From contig JAOSJL010000001.1 of the NCBI GenBank assembly GCA_027494115.1, positions 831,926 to 895,925 on the forward strand: 64,000 bases of DNA, given 5' to 3'. The position numbers were made by a program, and so were the translations under genes. The notes below the pieces were generated by a model. The model did not search any database. It had not been told where the DNA came from and saw only the letters and a program-made list of their open reading frames with translations. Position 1 is the first letter of the stretch. The number at the start of each line of letters is the position of its first letter. The stretch is from Acidimicrobiia bacterium. Lineage in GTDB: Bacteria > Actinomycetota > Acidimicrobiia > IMCC26256 > JAOSJL01. Below, one piece after another: positions 18,943-26,863 of this stretch.

Positions 18943-19833
18943 ATGTCGGCATCGTTTGGCAGGTCGCATGATCCATACGAGGTGGGGCCCACCGGCGCGT
19001 TCGAGATCGCACTCGATGCGGTCCACGAGCGAGGGGAGCTGACGGACCTCACCCTGGCCACGGTCGAGGGTCTGTGGCGCGGCCTAAAAGGGCGAGCCGA
19101 GCGGGTGGGCGCACGCTCCTTGGCCGAGATCAACGACGAGTTCGTTGCCGACTTCGTGAGTGCACGGAACCGTGACGGTTCCGTTCCGAGCACCGCGACG
19201 AAGCATCTACGTCGGTGGGCAGTTCGGTTCTTCTACCAGATGCTTCGCGAATCCGGAGTGCAAGCGACGGATCCCACGGATGGCCTGGCGCTTCCGCCTC
19301 GGCCATCCTCCGAAACTCGACCCCTCACCGATGAAGAGGTCGCTCTCTGTCGTGCGGTTGTTGAGTATCCCGCCAATGCGACCCTCAAGGCGGCTGCTTG
19401 GGCTCTGGCAGAGGCTTCCGCTTCGACATCCGAGATCCCTGCGGTCCGCCGCCGTGACGTCGACCCCGCGTGCGCACGTGTCCAGCTACCGGGCGCCCGT
19501 CTCGTCGCGGCGCGCTCGGTACCGCTCACCGACTTCGCAGGCGAGCAGATTGAACGCCGCCTGAGCGACATCGCGCACGATCCCGAAACGCTCATTGCGT
19601 ACACGGGAAGCGGCGCGAGGCCACAGTCCGCAGCGGCGATGGTGCTCGGAAAGGTTCTGCGTCGCGCGGGGCTTGCCGATGAACCGGGCGTTCGCCCCGC
19701 TTCGATCCGCGCCTGGGTCGGCGTTCGCATCCTCCACGAGACCGACAGCATCGAAGCGGTTGCGCGCCGGCTCGGACTCCGGTCGCTGGATTCAGCGGCT
19801 CGCGTGATCGGACTTGAATGGCGGGACGCCTGA
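18943..19833 (+). CDS. Tyrosine-recombinase-like protein lacking catalytic residues
   Basis: 296 residues as read; the true start is uncertain because the upstream tract is corrupted. The N-terminal SAM-like core-binding domain (LTDLTLATVEGLWRGLKGRAE, NDEFVADFVSARNRDGSVPSTATKHLRRWAVRFFYQML) and the catalytic-domain fold (LTDEEVALCRAVVEYP, STSEIPAVRRRDVD, SIRAWVGVRILHETDSIEAVARRLGLRSLDSAARVIG) align with phage-type integrases. The key residues are missing: the first Arg position is Ser (SASTSEI), the HxxR box reads ASIR, LGH is LGL, and no Tyr sits at the nucleophile position. It probably binds DNA without cleaving. It overlaps the downstream transposase gene by one base (TGATG), so the two act as a unit. 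Confidence 0.75.
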   Translation: MSASFGRSHDPYEVGPTGAFEIALDAVHERGELTDLTLATVEGLWRGLKGRAERVGARSLAEINDEFVADFVSARNRDGSVPSTATKHLRRWAVRFFYQMLRESGVQATDPTDGLALPPRPSSETRPLTDEEVALCRAVVEYPANATLKAAAWALAEASASTSEIPAVRRRDVDPACARVQLPGARLVAARSVPLTDFAGEQIERRLSDIAHDPETLIAYTGSGARPQSAAAMVLGKVLRRAGLADEPGVRPASIRAWVGVRILHETDSIEAVARRLGLRSLDSAARVIGLEWRDA

Positions 19834-21221
19834 TGGCCTCGCGCCAGCCGGGCATCGGATTCCTCGAGCGGCTCGAGGCGATCCTGCAGAACCCACTCAC
19901 GTACGAGCTGGGCGACTTGATTCCTGATCGGGTGCGTCGTGGCGGGCGCCAGCGGATGTATCCGGCATTCATGTTCGTCGTCTACGAGGCGCTGGTGTCG
20001 GTCTACGGCTCCGCCCGGCAGGTCGAAGCAGAGCTCCGACACCCGATCGTGTGGAAGCTCGTGCTCCGCATCGCCGGGGAGATGCGACCGGAGTCGCCGC
20101 TTCCGAACGAGCCGATGCGGCGCTACCACTACCTCTATTCGCGCGAGCGGTACCTCGTGCCGCTCGGACCTGTACTGCGCGAGCGCTTCGAACAGGGATC
20201 CGCGGCCCAAGCTCGTTGCGAGCTTGGGCTCTGTGATCCGGACGGTGCCGGGTCGCTCACGCACCCGGATCTGTCTCGGATGGTCCACGCTGACGGGAAG
20301 GTCCTCGCTCCACTCTTTCGAGCGAAGCCGGGAGAACGAAGCGTGGACGAGGAGACAGGCGAGATCACCACGGCGCGGCACGAGCCAGACGCTGCACTCC
20401 ACGTCACGGGTGGCGGTCAGCCCGCTTACGGCACGAAATGGGTACTCGGCTTCGTGCGCGACGCTGATCCACACACTCGCATGGTGGTCGGTCTCCAGTG
20501 GGTTCCCAACAAGGGTGGAGAAGCGAAACACGCGATGGCGATGCTCGAACGCATCGCGCCCAACTTCACGGGCGCGCAGGGCCTCATCTACGACACTGCC
20601 CTGCGCGGAGTCCATCTCCAGAAGATGCTCACGGAGCTCGGGTGGGTACCGGTTGTTCCCGTGGCGGCCAAGTCTGTCGACGGCAAGAAGCGACGGCCGA
20701 AGGAGGCCTTCGTCGAGGCCACCGAGATCGAGTTCGCTGACGGCACGAAGTCACGGGTGAAGCTCTTCAGCCGGGACGGAGTCCTCGGGGTCATCGAACT
20801 CGACGTGGCCGGCGAGTCCCAGTTCGTAGAACTCCCGCGTCGTCGATTGATCCGCCGGCGGAATCGCACCGGGTGGCGCTGGTACGGCGAGTACGACGTC
20901 CAGCACCCGAACGGCGGCAAGAGCGCTCGCATCCGGGTACGACTCGACCTCACCGACGAGGACCAGGACCGAGAGTTCAACCGCCCGGAGAACCTACGAG
21001 CGATACCGCCAGGCGATCCGGACTACGCACGTATCTACTCCCGCCGATCCGACGCCGAGGCAGCGAACCGGATCCTCGACGACACCCACTACCTACGTCG
21101 TGCCCACTCGGTCGGCCACGAGCGCCAGCTCGTCAACCTCATCGGCTTCGGGCTAGCGGTCAACTCGATCGCCCTTGCCCAAGCACGACAGCGCGCCGGG
21201 CCGATCGGCGTCGCTGCCTGA
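19833..21221 (+). CDS. DDE transposase
   Basis: 462 residues from ATG 19833, which overlaps the stop of the recombinase-like gene; an in-frame ATG at 19818 is an alternative start. It is intact with no frameshift. The N-terminal helical DNA-binding region includes GGRQRMYPAFMFVVYEALVSVYGSARQVEAEL. The RNase-H-like core has candidate acidic residues in MVHADGKVLAP (Asp), GLIYDTALRGVHL (Asp) and SRRSDAEAANRIL (Glu). This fits an IS4/IS1182-like DDE enzyme of a subgroup I cannot name. Basic RRRLIRRRNRTGWRW sits in an insertion between the second Asp and the Glu. Terminal inverted repeats were not found, partly because the left side is corrupted. Confidence 0.7.
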   Translation: MASRQPGIGFLERLEAILQNPLTYELGDLIPDRVRRGGRQRMYPAFMFVVYEALVSVYGSARQVEAELRHPIVWKLVLRIAGEMRPESPLPNEPMRRYHYLYSRERYLVPLGPVLRERFEQGSAAQARCELGLCDPDGAGSLTHPDLSRMVHADGKVLAPLFRAKPGERSVDEETGEITTARHEPDAALHVTGGGQPAYGTKWVLGFVRDADPHTRMVVGLQWVPNKGGEAKHAMAMLERIAPNFTGAQGLIYDTALRGVHLQKMLTELGWVPVVPVAAKSVDGKKRRPKEAFVEATEIEFADGTKSRVKLFSRDGVLGVIELDVAGESQFVELPRRRLIRRRNRTGWRWYGEYDVQHPNGGKSARIRVRLDLTDEDQDREFNRPENLRAIPPGDPDYARIYSRRSDAEAANRILDDTHYLRRAHSVGHERQLVNLIGFGLAVNSIALAQARQRAGPIGVAA

Positions 21222-21296
21222 TTCACCTCCCCACCGGTACGCCCGGCGGCACAGACGCGATCCGAAAGGCCGTCGGAGGCCCAATCGTGCGCCGGT

Positions 21297-21387
21297 GGCG
21301 GTAGATTGGTGGATCACACGGTTGTCGAAGGGACCAGGAGCGTCCCGGCCGGGCAATTCAACCGGCAATTCGACAGCCCCCGGGGAC
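21297..21387 (+). repeat. tRNA-Ala leader, related to 13668-13756
   Basis: Promoter and leader region directly before tRNA-Ala. It shares GGCGGTAGATT and the 17-mer ACCGGCAATTCGACAGC with 13668-13756, with about 70% similarity between. It contains an internal partial duplication (GGCAATTCAACC then GGCAATTCGACA). Together with the left copy it brackets the Fic/GHKL/methyltransferase/transposase island. Confidence 0.55.
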
Positions 21388-21455
21388 GTAGCTCAGTCTG
21401 GTAGAGCACCTGCTTTGCAAGCAGGGGGTCGTGGGTTCGAGTCCCATCGTCTCCA
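21382..21455 (+). tRNA. tRNA-Ala (TGC)
   Basis: 74 nt: acceptor GGGGACG pairs with CGTCTCC (one G-T pair), D arm AGCTCAGTCTGGTAGAGC, anticodon stem CCTGC/GCAGG with loop TTTGCAA giving TGC, T arm CGTGGGTTCGAGTCCCATC, discriminator A, CCA not encoded. Its 3' end is repeated at 23619, which identifies it as an integration target. Confidence 0.97.
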
Positions 21456-21456
21456 C
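21433..21456 (+). repeat. att-like repeat, tRNA-Ala 3' end (left copy)
   Basis: The 24-mer beginning GGGTTCGAGTCCCATCGT and ending CTCCAC covers the T arm and acceptor 3' strand of tRNA-Ala. An identical 24-mer is at 23619-23642. Duplicated tRNA 3' ends are the classic product of tyrosine-integrase insertion that restores the tRNA. Confidence 0.85.
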
Positions 21457-21626
21457 AAGGAAACTCTTCCAAGCCGCGCGTGGTGTTGCACCGCACAGAT
21501 GGCGGCAGCAGCGCGGCCTCGCCGGCTACCTCTCAGGCCCGCCTCGCTCCGATAGAGGGCACGTGGTACACGTGATACTGGTGGCTGGGAGCGTACGGCG
21601 ACTCGGTCCTCCAGAGGAGCACCGTC

Positions 21627-22559
21627 ATGGGTGGCGACGAGGTATTGCGCCAGAATCGTTCACTAGCAGTGGCCTGGGTCAGCTTCCTCGTCGTTGCACT
21701 TCTGGCCCTCGACATCGTCGAGGGTGTCGCGTGGGGCCTCATCGTTCCCAGTGCAGCGCTCGTACTGGTGGCCATCGTGCCGGCGATGCGACCAGCGGAC
21801 GAGGATCGGCGTATCGACCGCCGTGATCTTGTGGTTGTCGGGAGCCTCTACGCAGGCGTCGTGATCCTGTTCCGGATCGCATTTGTCGCCTTTGGTACGG
21901 ATGATGTCGCCGGGTTGTTCCTCGCATTCGCGGCGGGTCTCGTGCTCGGAGTCGTGGGGCCGCTCATCTACTCGGTCCGGCTGCGCGGCCGTCGACTCGG
22001 CTCTTTGGGCATCGGCCACCACCGGCTCCGCGAAACGCTGCTGCTCGGGCTGTTGCTCGCTGCGGTCCAGTTCTCGATGACACTTTGGGGCTACGACCTA
22101 CCCACCCCGGTTGATTGGGTACCGCTGCTCGTGATGTCGCTCGTCGTCGGCTTCTTCGAGGCAGTGTTCTTCCGCGGGTTCGTTCAGGGCCGACTCCAGG
22201 CATCGTTCGGAACTGTCGCCGGTATCGCCGTCGCGGCTGTTCTCTATTCGCTGTACCACGTCGGCTACGGAATGGGTGCCGACGAGTTGGTCTTCTTGTT
22301 CGGTCTCGGCGTTGTCTACGCGATCGCCTACAGCCTCGTGTCCAACGTCCTCGTCCTTTGGCCGCTGCTCACCCCCCTGGGTGCTTTCTTCAACAACCTC
22401 GAGGCTGGAGACATCGATCTTCCCTGGGCGTCGATCGCTGGATTCGCGGACGTTGCCGTGGTCATGGGCGTAGCGGTGTTGTTGGCGTATCGCTACGATC
22501 GCAAGCGAGCCAGCCTTGCAGCCCGCGGCTATCCGGATGCAGCAGAGGTCGAGACATGA
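21627..22559 (+). CDS. CPBP-family intramembrane protease-like protein
   Basis: 310 residues with about eight hydrophobic helices. The CPBP/Abi (Rce1-like) signature is present in slightly altered form: FFEAVFFRGFVQGRL for the EExxxR box (first Glu kept, second replaced by Ala) and LYSLYHVGYG for the His-containing motif. NVLVLWPLLTPLGAFFNN follows as the late motif. Such proteins are membrane glutamic proteases involved in bacteriocin immunity, or are of unknown role. The gene lies between the duplicated tRNA-Ala ends and overlaps the next gene by ATGA, so both are cargo of one integrated segment. The loss of one Glu raises doubt about activity. Confidence 0.8.
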   Translation: MGGDEVLRQNRSLAVAWVSFLVVALLALDIVEGVAWGLIVPSAALVLVAIVPAMRPADEDRRIDRRDLVVVGSLYAGVVILFRIAFVAFGTDDVAGLFLAFAAGLVLGVVGPLIYSVRLRGRRLGSLGIGHHRLRETLLLGLLLAAVQFSMTLWGYDLPTPVDWVPLLVMSLVVGFFEAVFFRGFVQGRLQASFGTVAGIAVAAVLYSLYHVGYGMGADELVFLFGLGVVYAIAYSLVSNVLVLWPLLTPLGAFFNNLEAGDIDLPWASIAGFADVAVVMGVAVLLAYRYDRKRASLAARGYPDAAEVET

Positions 22560-23589
22560 CTGTCACGCGCGTTGTCGAGACGGTCAGACGTGGCGGTTCG
22601 AGCTCTTTGGGCTTGAAGCCCGCAGACAGCGTGTCGATTCTGACCGTCTGCGACAACGTCATCGACGTCTTCCTGATGGACGAAGGGCCCGCCCACCGAA
22701 TCCTGGGACGTGGCGGCACACCGGAGCACGCCGCAGCGAAGACGATGGTCGAACGCGAGGTGATCGACTCGCCTGACGCGCAGCATGGTTTTTCGGCGCT
22801 CGTCACGGTTACCTTCGGCGCTAGTCAGCATCGTGTCCTGTTCGACACGGGAATCTCGAGTAGCGGAGCTGCCGAGAACCTTCGGCGTCTCGGTATCGAC
22901 TCGGACACCATTGATGTGGTCGCCTGCAGTCACGGCCATTTTGATCACACAACCGGCTTCGCCGGACTGGTCGAGTCCCTCGGGCGTGGTCACGTCCCCT
23001 TCGTCGTCCACCCCGACTTCTGGTCGCGCCGCCGGCTGCTCATCGGACCGGAGCCGTTTCTCATGCCGACCGTCGACCGCTCCGAGATCGACGCTTCGGG
23101 TCTCGAGATCGTCGAGAACACCGGACCGAGCCTGCTCTTCGACCGCCATGCACTGCTGACCGGACAGATCGAACGCAGTAGCGACTTCGAAGTCGGGTTC
23201 CCTCTTCAAGAAGCCGAGCGGGACGGAACGTGGCAGCCCGACCCCAGACCCTCGACGACCAAGCCCTCGTCGTCCACGTTCGCGACCGGGGCCTCGTCGT
23301 ACTCACCGGGTGCGGCCACGCGGGGCTCATCAATACGATCCGCTACGCCCAGAAGCTCACCGGTGTCGACCACCTCCATGCCGTCATGGGCGGCTTTCAT
23401 CTCACCGGACCGCTGTTCGAACCGCTCATCGACCGCACCTGCGACGAGCTGGCGGCGCTCGATCCCGACGTCGTGGTCCCTACTCACTGCACCGGCTGGC
23501 GTGCGGTCCACGCGATGGCCGATCGAATGCCGCAGGCGTTCATCCAGAACAGCGTCGGTACGAGCATCGACCTCGAGGCCACGGACTGA
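22556..23589 (+). CDS. Metallo-beta-lactamase-fold hydrolase, frameshifted
   Basis: About 344 residues, coupled to the CPBP gene by ATGA overlap. Metal-binding motif SHGHFDH with HRVLFDTGIS before it, later GCGHAGLINTIRYAQ, MGGFHLTGP and VVPTHCTGW. The arrangement and the C-terminal GGFHL/THCTG motifs are those of the DHPP-synthase-like branch (COG1237). One base is lost at about 23232, where WQPDP should run into QTLDDQALVVHVRDRG. The substrate is unknown; archaeal relatives act in methanopterin synthesis, which is unlikely here. The gene ends 29 bases before the right copy of the tRNA-Ala 3' end. Confidence 0.82.
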
Positions 23590-23618
23590 TCGCTGGAGCG
23601 AGATGGTGGACACGCCGG

Positions 23619-23642
23619 GGGTTCGAGTCCCATCGTCTCCAC
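23619..23642 (+). repeat. att-like repeat, tRNA-Ala 3' end (right copy)
   Basis: Exact 24-base copy of 21433-21456. Only the T-arm/acceptor part is present and no tRNA 5' half precedes it, so it is a remnant and not a gene. It closes a 2.2-kb segment holding the CPBP and metallo-beta-lactamase-fold genes. Confidence 0.85.
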
Positions 23643-23751
23643 TATCGGTCGCTGGACAGGGGTAGTCTCCCGCGGTCGTGGTCACGTATTCGACGCCGTT
23701 CTGTCCGGGCCGCACTCCCGTGACCGATCCCGACCTCAACGAGGAGCCGAC

Positions 23752-24741
23752 GTGAGCGCCGCCGAGGTGGGAACGACTTCGCCCGGGCACGCCGGCCCGG
23801 GCCCGCCGGGCGAAAGCCCACTTGTTCTGGCCGTCGATCACCTCACGAAGCGCTACGGATCCAACACGGTTGTCGACGACCTCTCCTTCCGCGTCGAGCC
23901 CGGTCGTGTCACCGGATTCCTCGGCCCGAACGGCTCGGGGAAATCGACGACGATGAAGATGCTCCTCGGTCTCGCAGCGGCGGAGTCGGGCACGGCCACC
24001 ATCGGGGGCCAGCGGTATCGTGACCTCGCCGACCCTGCCCGGACCGTGGGCGCGGCGCTCGAGTCCAATGCGTTTCATCCCGGGCGCACCGGGCGCAACC
24101 ACCTCCGCATCCTCGCCGATGCTGTCGGATTCTCGACGACCCGTGTCGACGAAACCATCGAACTGGTCGGGCTCGCCCACGCCGCGGACCGGAACGCCGG
24201 TGCCTACTCCCTCGGCATGAAGCAGCGCCTCGGCCTCGCGGCTGCATTGCTCGGCGATCCTCCCGTTCTCGTGCTCGACGAACCCGGCAACGGCCTCGAT
24301 CCTCAAGGTGTCCGTACGCTGCGGGACCAACTCAGGGCCAGCGCCGCTTCGGGCAACACCGTGTTGGTCTCCAGCCATCTCCTCGCGGAGGTTGAACACC
24401 TGGCCGACGACGTCGTCGTGATCAACGAAGGCCGCCTCGTCGCCAGCGGTGCCCTCGAGGACATGCAGCACGCCGCCGCTCTTGTGCGGACCCCCGATGT
24501 CGACCAACTCGTCTCCGCACTGAGCGACAGCGGGGCGACCACCGAACATCACGAGCGAGAGACCGTCGTCGTACGGGGACTCTCCCTCGAAGAGGTGGGG
24601 GAACGGGCCTTCCGTGCCGGAGTCGTCATCCACGAACTCTCGGCCCAGGCCGGGTCGCTCGAGGAACTGTTCCTGGGCTGGACAAGTACCGAGACGCCGA
24701 CTCAGGGCGGCCCGCCAGAGCCGGAGCCATCCCGACCGTGA
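23752..24741 (+). CDS. ABC transporter ATP-binding protein
   Basis: 329 residues from GTG 23752. Walker A GPNGSGKST, Q-loop region, signature YSLGMKQRLGLA, Walker B VLVLDEPGNGLDP and H-loop VSSHLL, followed by a C-terminal DUF4162-like extension (LVRTPDVDQLVSALSDSGATTEHH). This is the layout of ABC-2 type exporters of drugs, bacteriocins or lipids. The permease follows with a 4-base GTGA overlap. The first 25 residues are Pro/Gly-rich and poorly conserved-looking. The pair lies between the right tRNA-Ala remnant and a second T-arm-like fragment at 25508. Confidence 0.92.
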   Translation: MSAAEVGTTSPGHAGPGPPGESPLVLAVDHLTKRYGSNTVVDDLSFRVEPGRVTGFLGPNGSGKSTTMKMLLGLAAAESGTATIGGQRYRDLADPARTVGAALESNAFHPGRTGRNHLRILADAVGFSTTRVDETIELVGLAHAADRNAGAYSLGMKQRLGLAAALLGDPPVLVLDEPGNGLDPQGVRTLRDQLRASAASGNTVLVSSHLLAEVEHLADDVVVINEGRLVASGALEDMQHAAALVRTPDVDQLVSALSDSGATTEHHERETVVVRGLSLEEVGERAFRAGVVIHELSAQAGSLEELFLGWTSTETPTQGGPPEPEPSRP

Positions 24742-25484
24742 GCTACCTCCGGATCATCCGCGCCGAGCTGCGCAAGCTCACCAGCACCAAGATGCCGTGG
24801 GCATTCCTGGCGGTACTCGTTGTCGTCGCCGCCACAACAGCGACGGCCGTTGTGTGGGGTACCGACATGGACGGCTCCAAGACGTTCATCTCCACCGCCG
24901 ACGACCAGCAATCCCTCATGGCGTTCGCCGCCAACGCTGTCGTGATCGCAGGGCTCTTCGGGGCGGTCGCCGTCGCTCGCGAGTACAGCTACCACACCGT
25001 CATCCCCACATTCCTCGCGATCCCCAGACGCCACCGGGCGGTACTGGCCCAGTACGTCGCCGTCGCCATCGGCGGCGCTGCCGTCGGGCTCGTCGGTGCG
25101 GGCCTCACCGTCATCGCGATCGCCCTGACCCTGCCCACCACGGCCTTCGGATTCCTCGTGTCTGCCAACGGCGTCGTCCAAGTCCTCGCGGCATCGGCGT
25201 TTGCCGGCGCAGCGGGCGCCGTACTGGGCGCTGGCATCGGCGCTGTCGTCCGCAACACCGGTGGCGCCGTGACCGGCGCCGTGCTCGTCCTCGTCATCGC
25301 GCCACCGCTCATCATCCAACTCGCCAGCGGAGCGACATCGTGGGTGCCCAACACCCTGGCCAACGTCCTCTCAGGCGTCGGCCACGACGTCAGCACTCCC
25401 ACCGCCCTCGTGGCCATCGCCACATGGGCGGCCGTCCCCGCAGCCGCCGGCCTCGTCACGGTCATCCGCCGCGACGTCGCCTGA
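24738..25484 (+). CDS. ABC-2 type transporter permease
   Basis: 248 residues with six predicted transmembrane helices, e.g. WAFLAVLVVVAATTATAVV, AVVIAGLFGAVAVAREY, VAIGGAAVGLVGAGLTVIAIAL and the C-terminal LVAIATWAAVPAAAGLVTV. It begins SYLRIIRAELRKLTSTKMPW, a typical ABC-2 permease start. Translation is coupled to the ATPase gene by overlap. Function: export of an unidentified substrate across the membrane. Confidence 0.88.
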   Translation: MSYLRIIRAELRKLTSTKMPWAFLAVLVVVAATTATAVVWGTDMDGSKTFISTADDQQSLMAFAANAVVIAGLFGAVAVAREYSYHTVIPTFLAIPRRHRAVLAQYVAVAIGGAAVGLVGAGLTVIAIALTLPTTAFGFLVSANGVVQVLAASAFAGAAGAVLGAGIGAVVRNTGGAVTGAVLVLVIAPPLIIQLASGATSWVPNTLANVLSGVGHDVSTPTALVAIATWAAVPAAAGLVTVIRRDVA

Positions 25485-25507
25485 GCTGGCACAGGACGTC
25501 GAACGCC

Positions 25508-25544
25508 CGACATGGCCGAACACGCCGGGGATTCGAGGTCCCCG
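25508..25544 (+). repeat. T-arm-like fragment related to 23598-23627
   Basis: CGGGGA-TTCGAGG-TCCCCG at 25526-25544 folds as a perfect six-pair T arm with a seven-base loop. The 30 bases up to TTCGAG match 23598-23627 at about 26 positions, both containing ACACGCCGGGG followed by A or G and then TTCGAG. No tRNA surrounds it. It may be a further integration scar closing the ABC-transporter segment. Confidence 0.45.
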
Positions 25545-25644
25545 AACGCGCCCAGGAGAAGCTTCATCGAAGCTCTTGCACGAAAACACCGAGCCCCCGG
25601 CGACGCGTCTGCCGAACACTTCCGCTCCGGACGTAGGGTTGGCC

Positions 25645-26853
25645 ATGGACTTCGAGCATTCCGAGCGCGCCCGGATCGTCATGGAGCAGGTCGAGCAATT
25701 CATCAGCGAGCGCGTGCTCCCGAACGAGGAGACCTACCAGGACCAGTTGGCCCACACCGACGACTGGCGTGAGTGGCGGATCCCACCGATCGTCGAGGAG
25801 CTGAAGGCCCAAGCGAAAGGCCTCGGTCTCTGGAACCTCTTCCTCCCCGACGAGGAACACGGGGCCGGTCTCGACAACCGCGACTACGCCCCGGTGGCGG
25901 AGCTCACAGGTCGCAGCTTCCTCGCCCCCGAGGTCTTCAACTGCGCCGCGCCCGACACCGGCAACGCCGAGGTGCTCGTCCAGTACGGATCGGATCTGCA
26001 GAAGGAGCAGTGGCTCGTGCCGCTGCTCGACGGCGAGATCCGTTCGGGTTTCTCGATGACCGAACCCGCGGTCGCATCCAGCGATGCCACCAACATGAAG
26101 GCGACGGCCGAACTCGACGGAAACGAGGTCGTGCTCAACGGTCAGAAGTGGTGGACGAGTGGTGCCGGTGATCCGCGCTGCAGGTTCCTGATCTTCATGG
26201 GCGTCACCGATCCCGACGCCGACCGGCACCGGCGTCATTCGATGGTGCTCGTGCCGATCGACAGCCCGGGCCTGAAGATCCTGCGCATGATCCCGGTGTT
26301 CGGTCACCTCGGAGAGCCCCACGGCCACGCCGAGATCCTGTTCGAGAACGTCCGCCTCCCGGCCGACAGCATCATCGCCGGGCCGGGGCGCGGCTTCGAG
26401 ATCGCGCAGGGTCGGCTCGGCCCCGGTCGGATCCACCACTGCATGCGGGCCATCGGGGCGGCGGAGCGGGCCCTCGAGCGGCTGTGCGAGCGCGCCATGG
26501 ACCGGGTCGCCTTTGGCAAACCACTGGTCAACCTCGGCGGAAACCGCGACGTCATCGCCGACTGCCGCATGGAGATCGATCAGGCGCGGCTGCTCACGTG
26601 GAGGGCCGCCTGGGAACTCGACACGAGCGGCACGATGGGTGCTCTGGTGAGCATCTCGGCCATCAAGGTGGTCGCCCCGAATGTCCTGCAGCGTGTGGTC
26701 GACGCGGCGATCCAGATCCACGGCGGAGAGGGCGTGGCCGACCCCGAGTTCAGCCGCCTGATGGGAACGGCCCGCGCTCTACGACTCGCTGACGGTCCCG
26801 ACGAGGTCCACCGCGCCATGGTCGCCCGCCTCGAGGTCGGAAAGTACCGCTGA
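25645..26853 (+). CDS. Acyl-CoA dehydrogenase family protein
   Basis: 402 residues from ATG 25645 (MDFEHSERARIVMEQ); an upstream in-frame ATG at 25576 would add a non-conserved leader. FAD flavoenzyme oxidising acyl-CoA thioesters. The middle beta-domain shows GFSMTEPAVASSDATNMKATAELDGNEVVLNGQKWWTSGA and the substrate region HGHAEILFENVRLP. The C-terminal helical domain has RIHHCMRAIGAAERALERLCERA, RVAFGKPL and IQIHGGEGVADPEFSRLMGTARALRLADGPDEVHRAMVAR. This resembles the ACAD10/11-like group acting on long or branched acyl-CoAs. The precise substrate is unknown. It converges with the sulfatase gene, with 10 bases between them. Confidence 0.93.
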   Translation: MDFEHSERARIVMEQVEQFISERVLPNEETYQDQLAHTDDWREWRIPPIVEELKAQAKGLGLWNLFLPDEEHGAGLDNRDYAPVAELTGRSFLAPEVFNCAAPDTGNAEVLVQYGSDLQKEQWLVPLLDGEIRSGFSMTEPAVASSDATNMKATAELDGNEVVLNGQKWWTSGAGDPRCRFLIFMGVTDPDADRHRRHSMVLVPIDSPGLKILRMIPVFGHLGEPHGHAEILFENVRLPADSIIAGPGRGFEIAQGRLGPGRIHHCMRAIGAAERALERLCERAMDRVAFGKPLVNLGGNRDVIADCRMEIDQARLLTWRAAWELDTSGTMGALVSISAIKVVAPNVLQRVVDAAIQIHGGEGVADPEFSRLMGTARALRLADGPDEVHRAMVARLEVGKYR

Positions 26854-26863
26854 TCGCGAAAGC

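Noticed and set aside
18161..19042. Long open frames on both strands across the G/C-rich tract (Gly/Pro-rich proteins)
   Set aside because: They exist because stop codons contain A and T and cannot arise in G/C homopolymers; no domain, no plausible start and no normal amino-acid composition.
23590..23642. A tRNA gene at the right att copy (GAGATGGTGGACACGCC resembles part of a tRNA-Leu)
   Set aside because: D arm, anticodon arm and acceptor 5' strand are missing; it is a fragment only.
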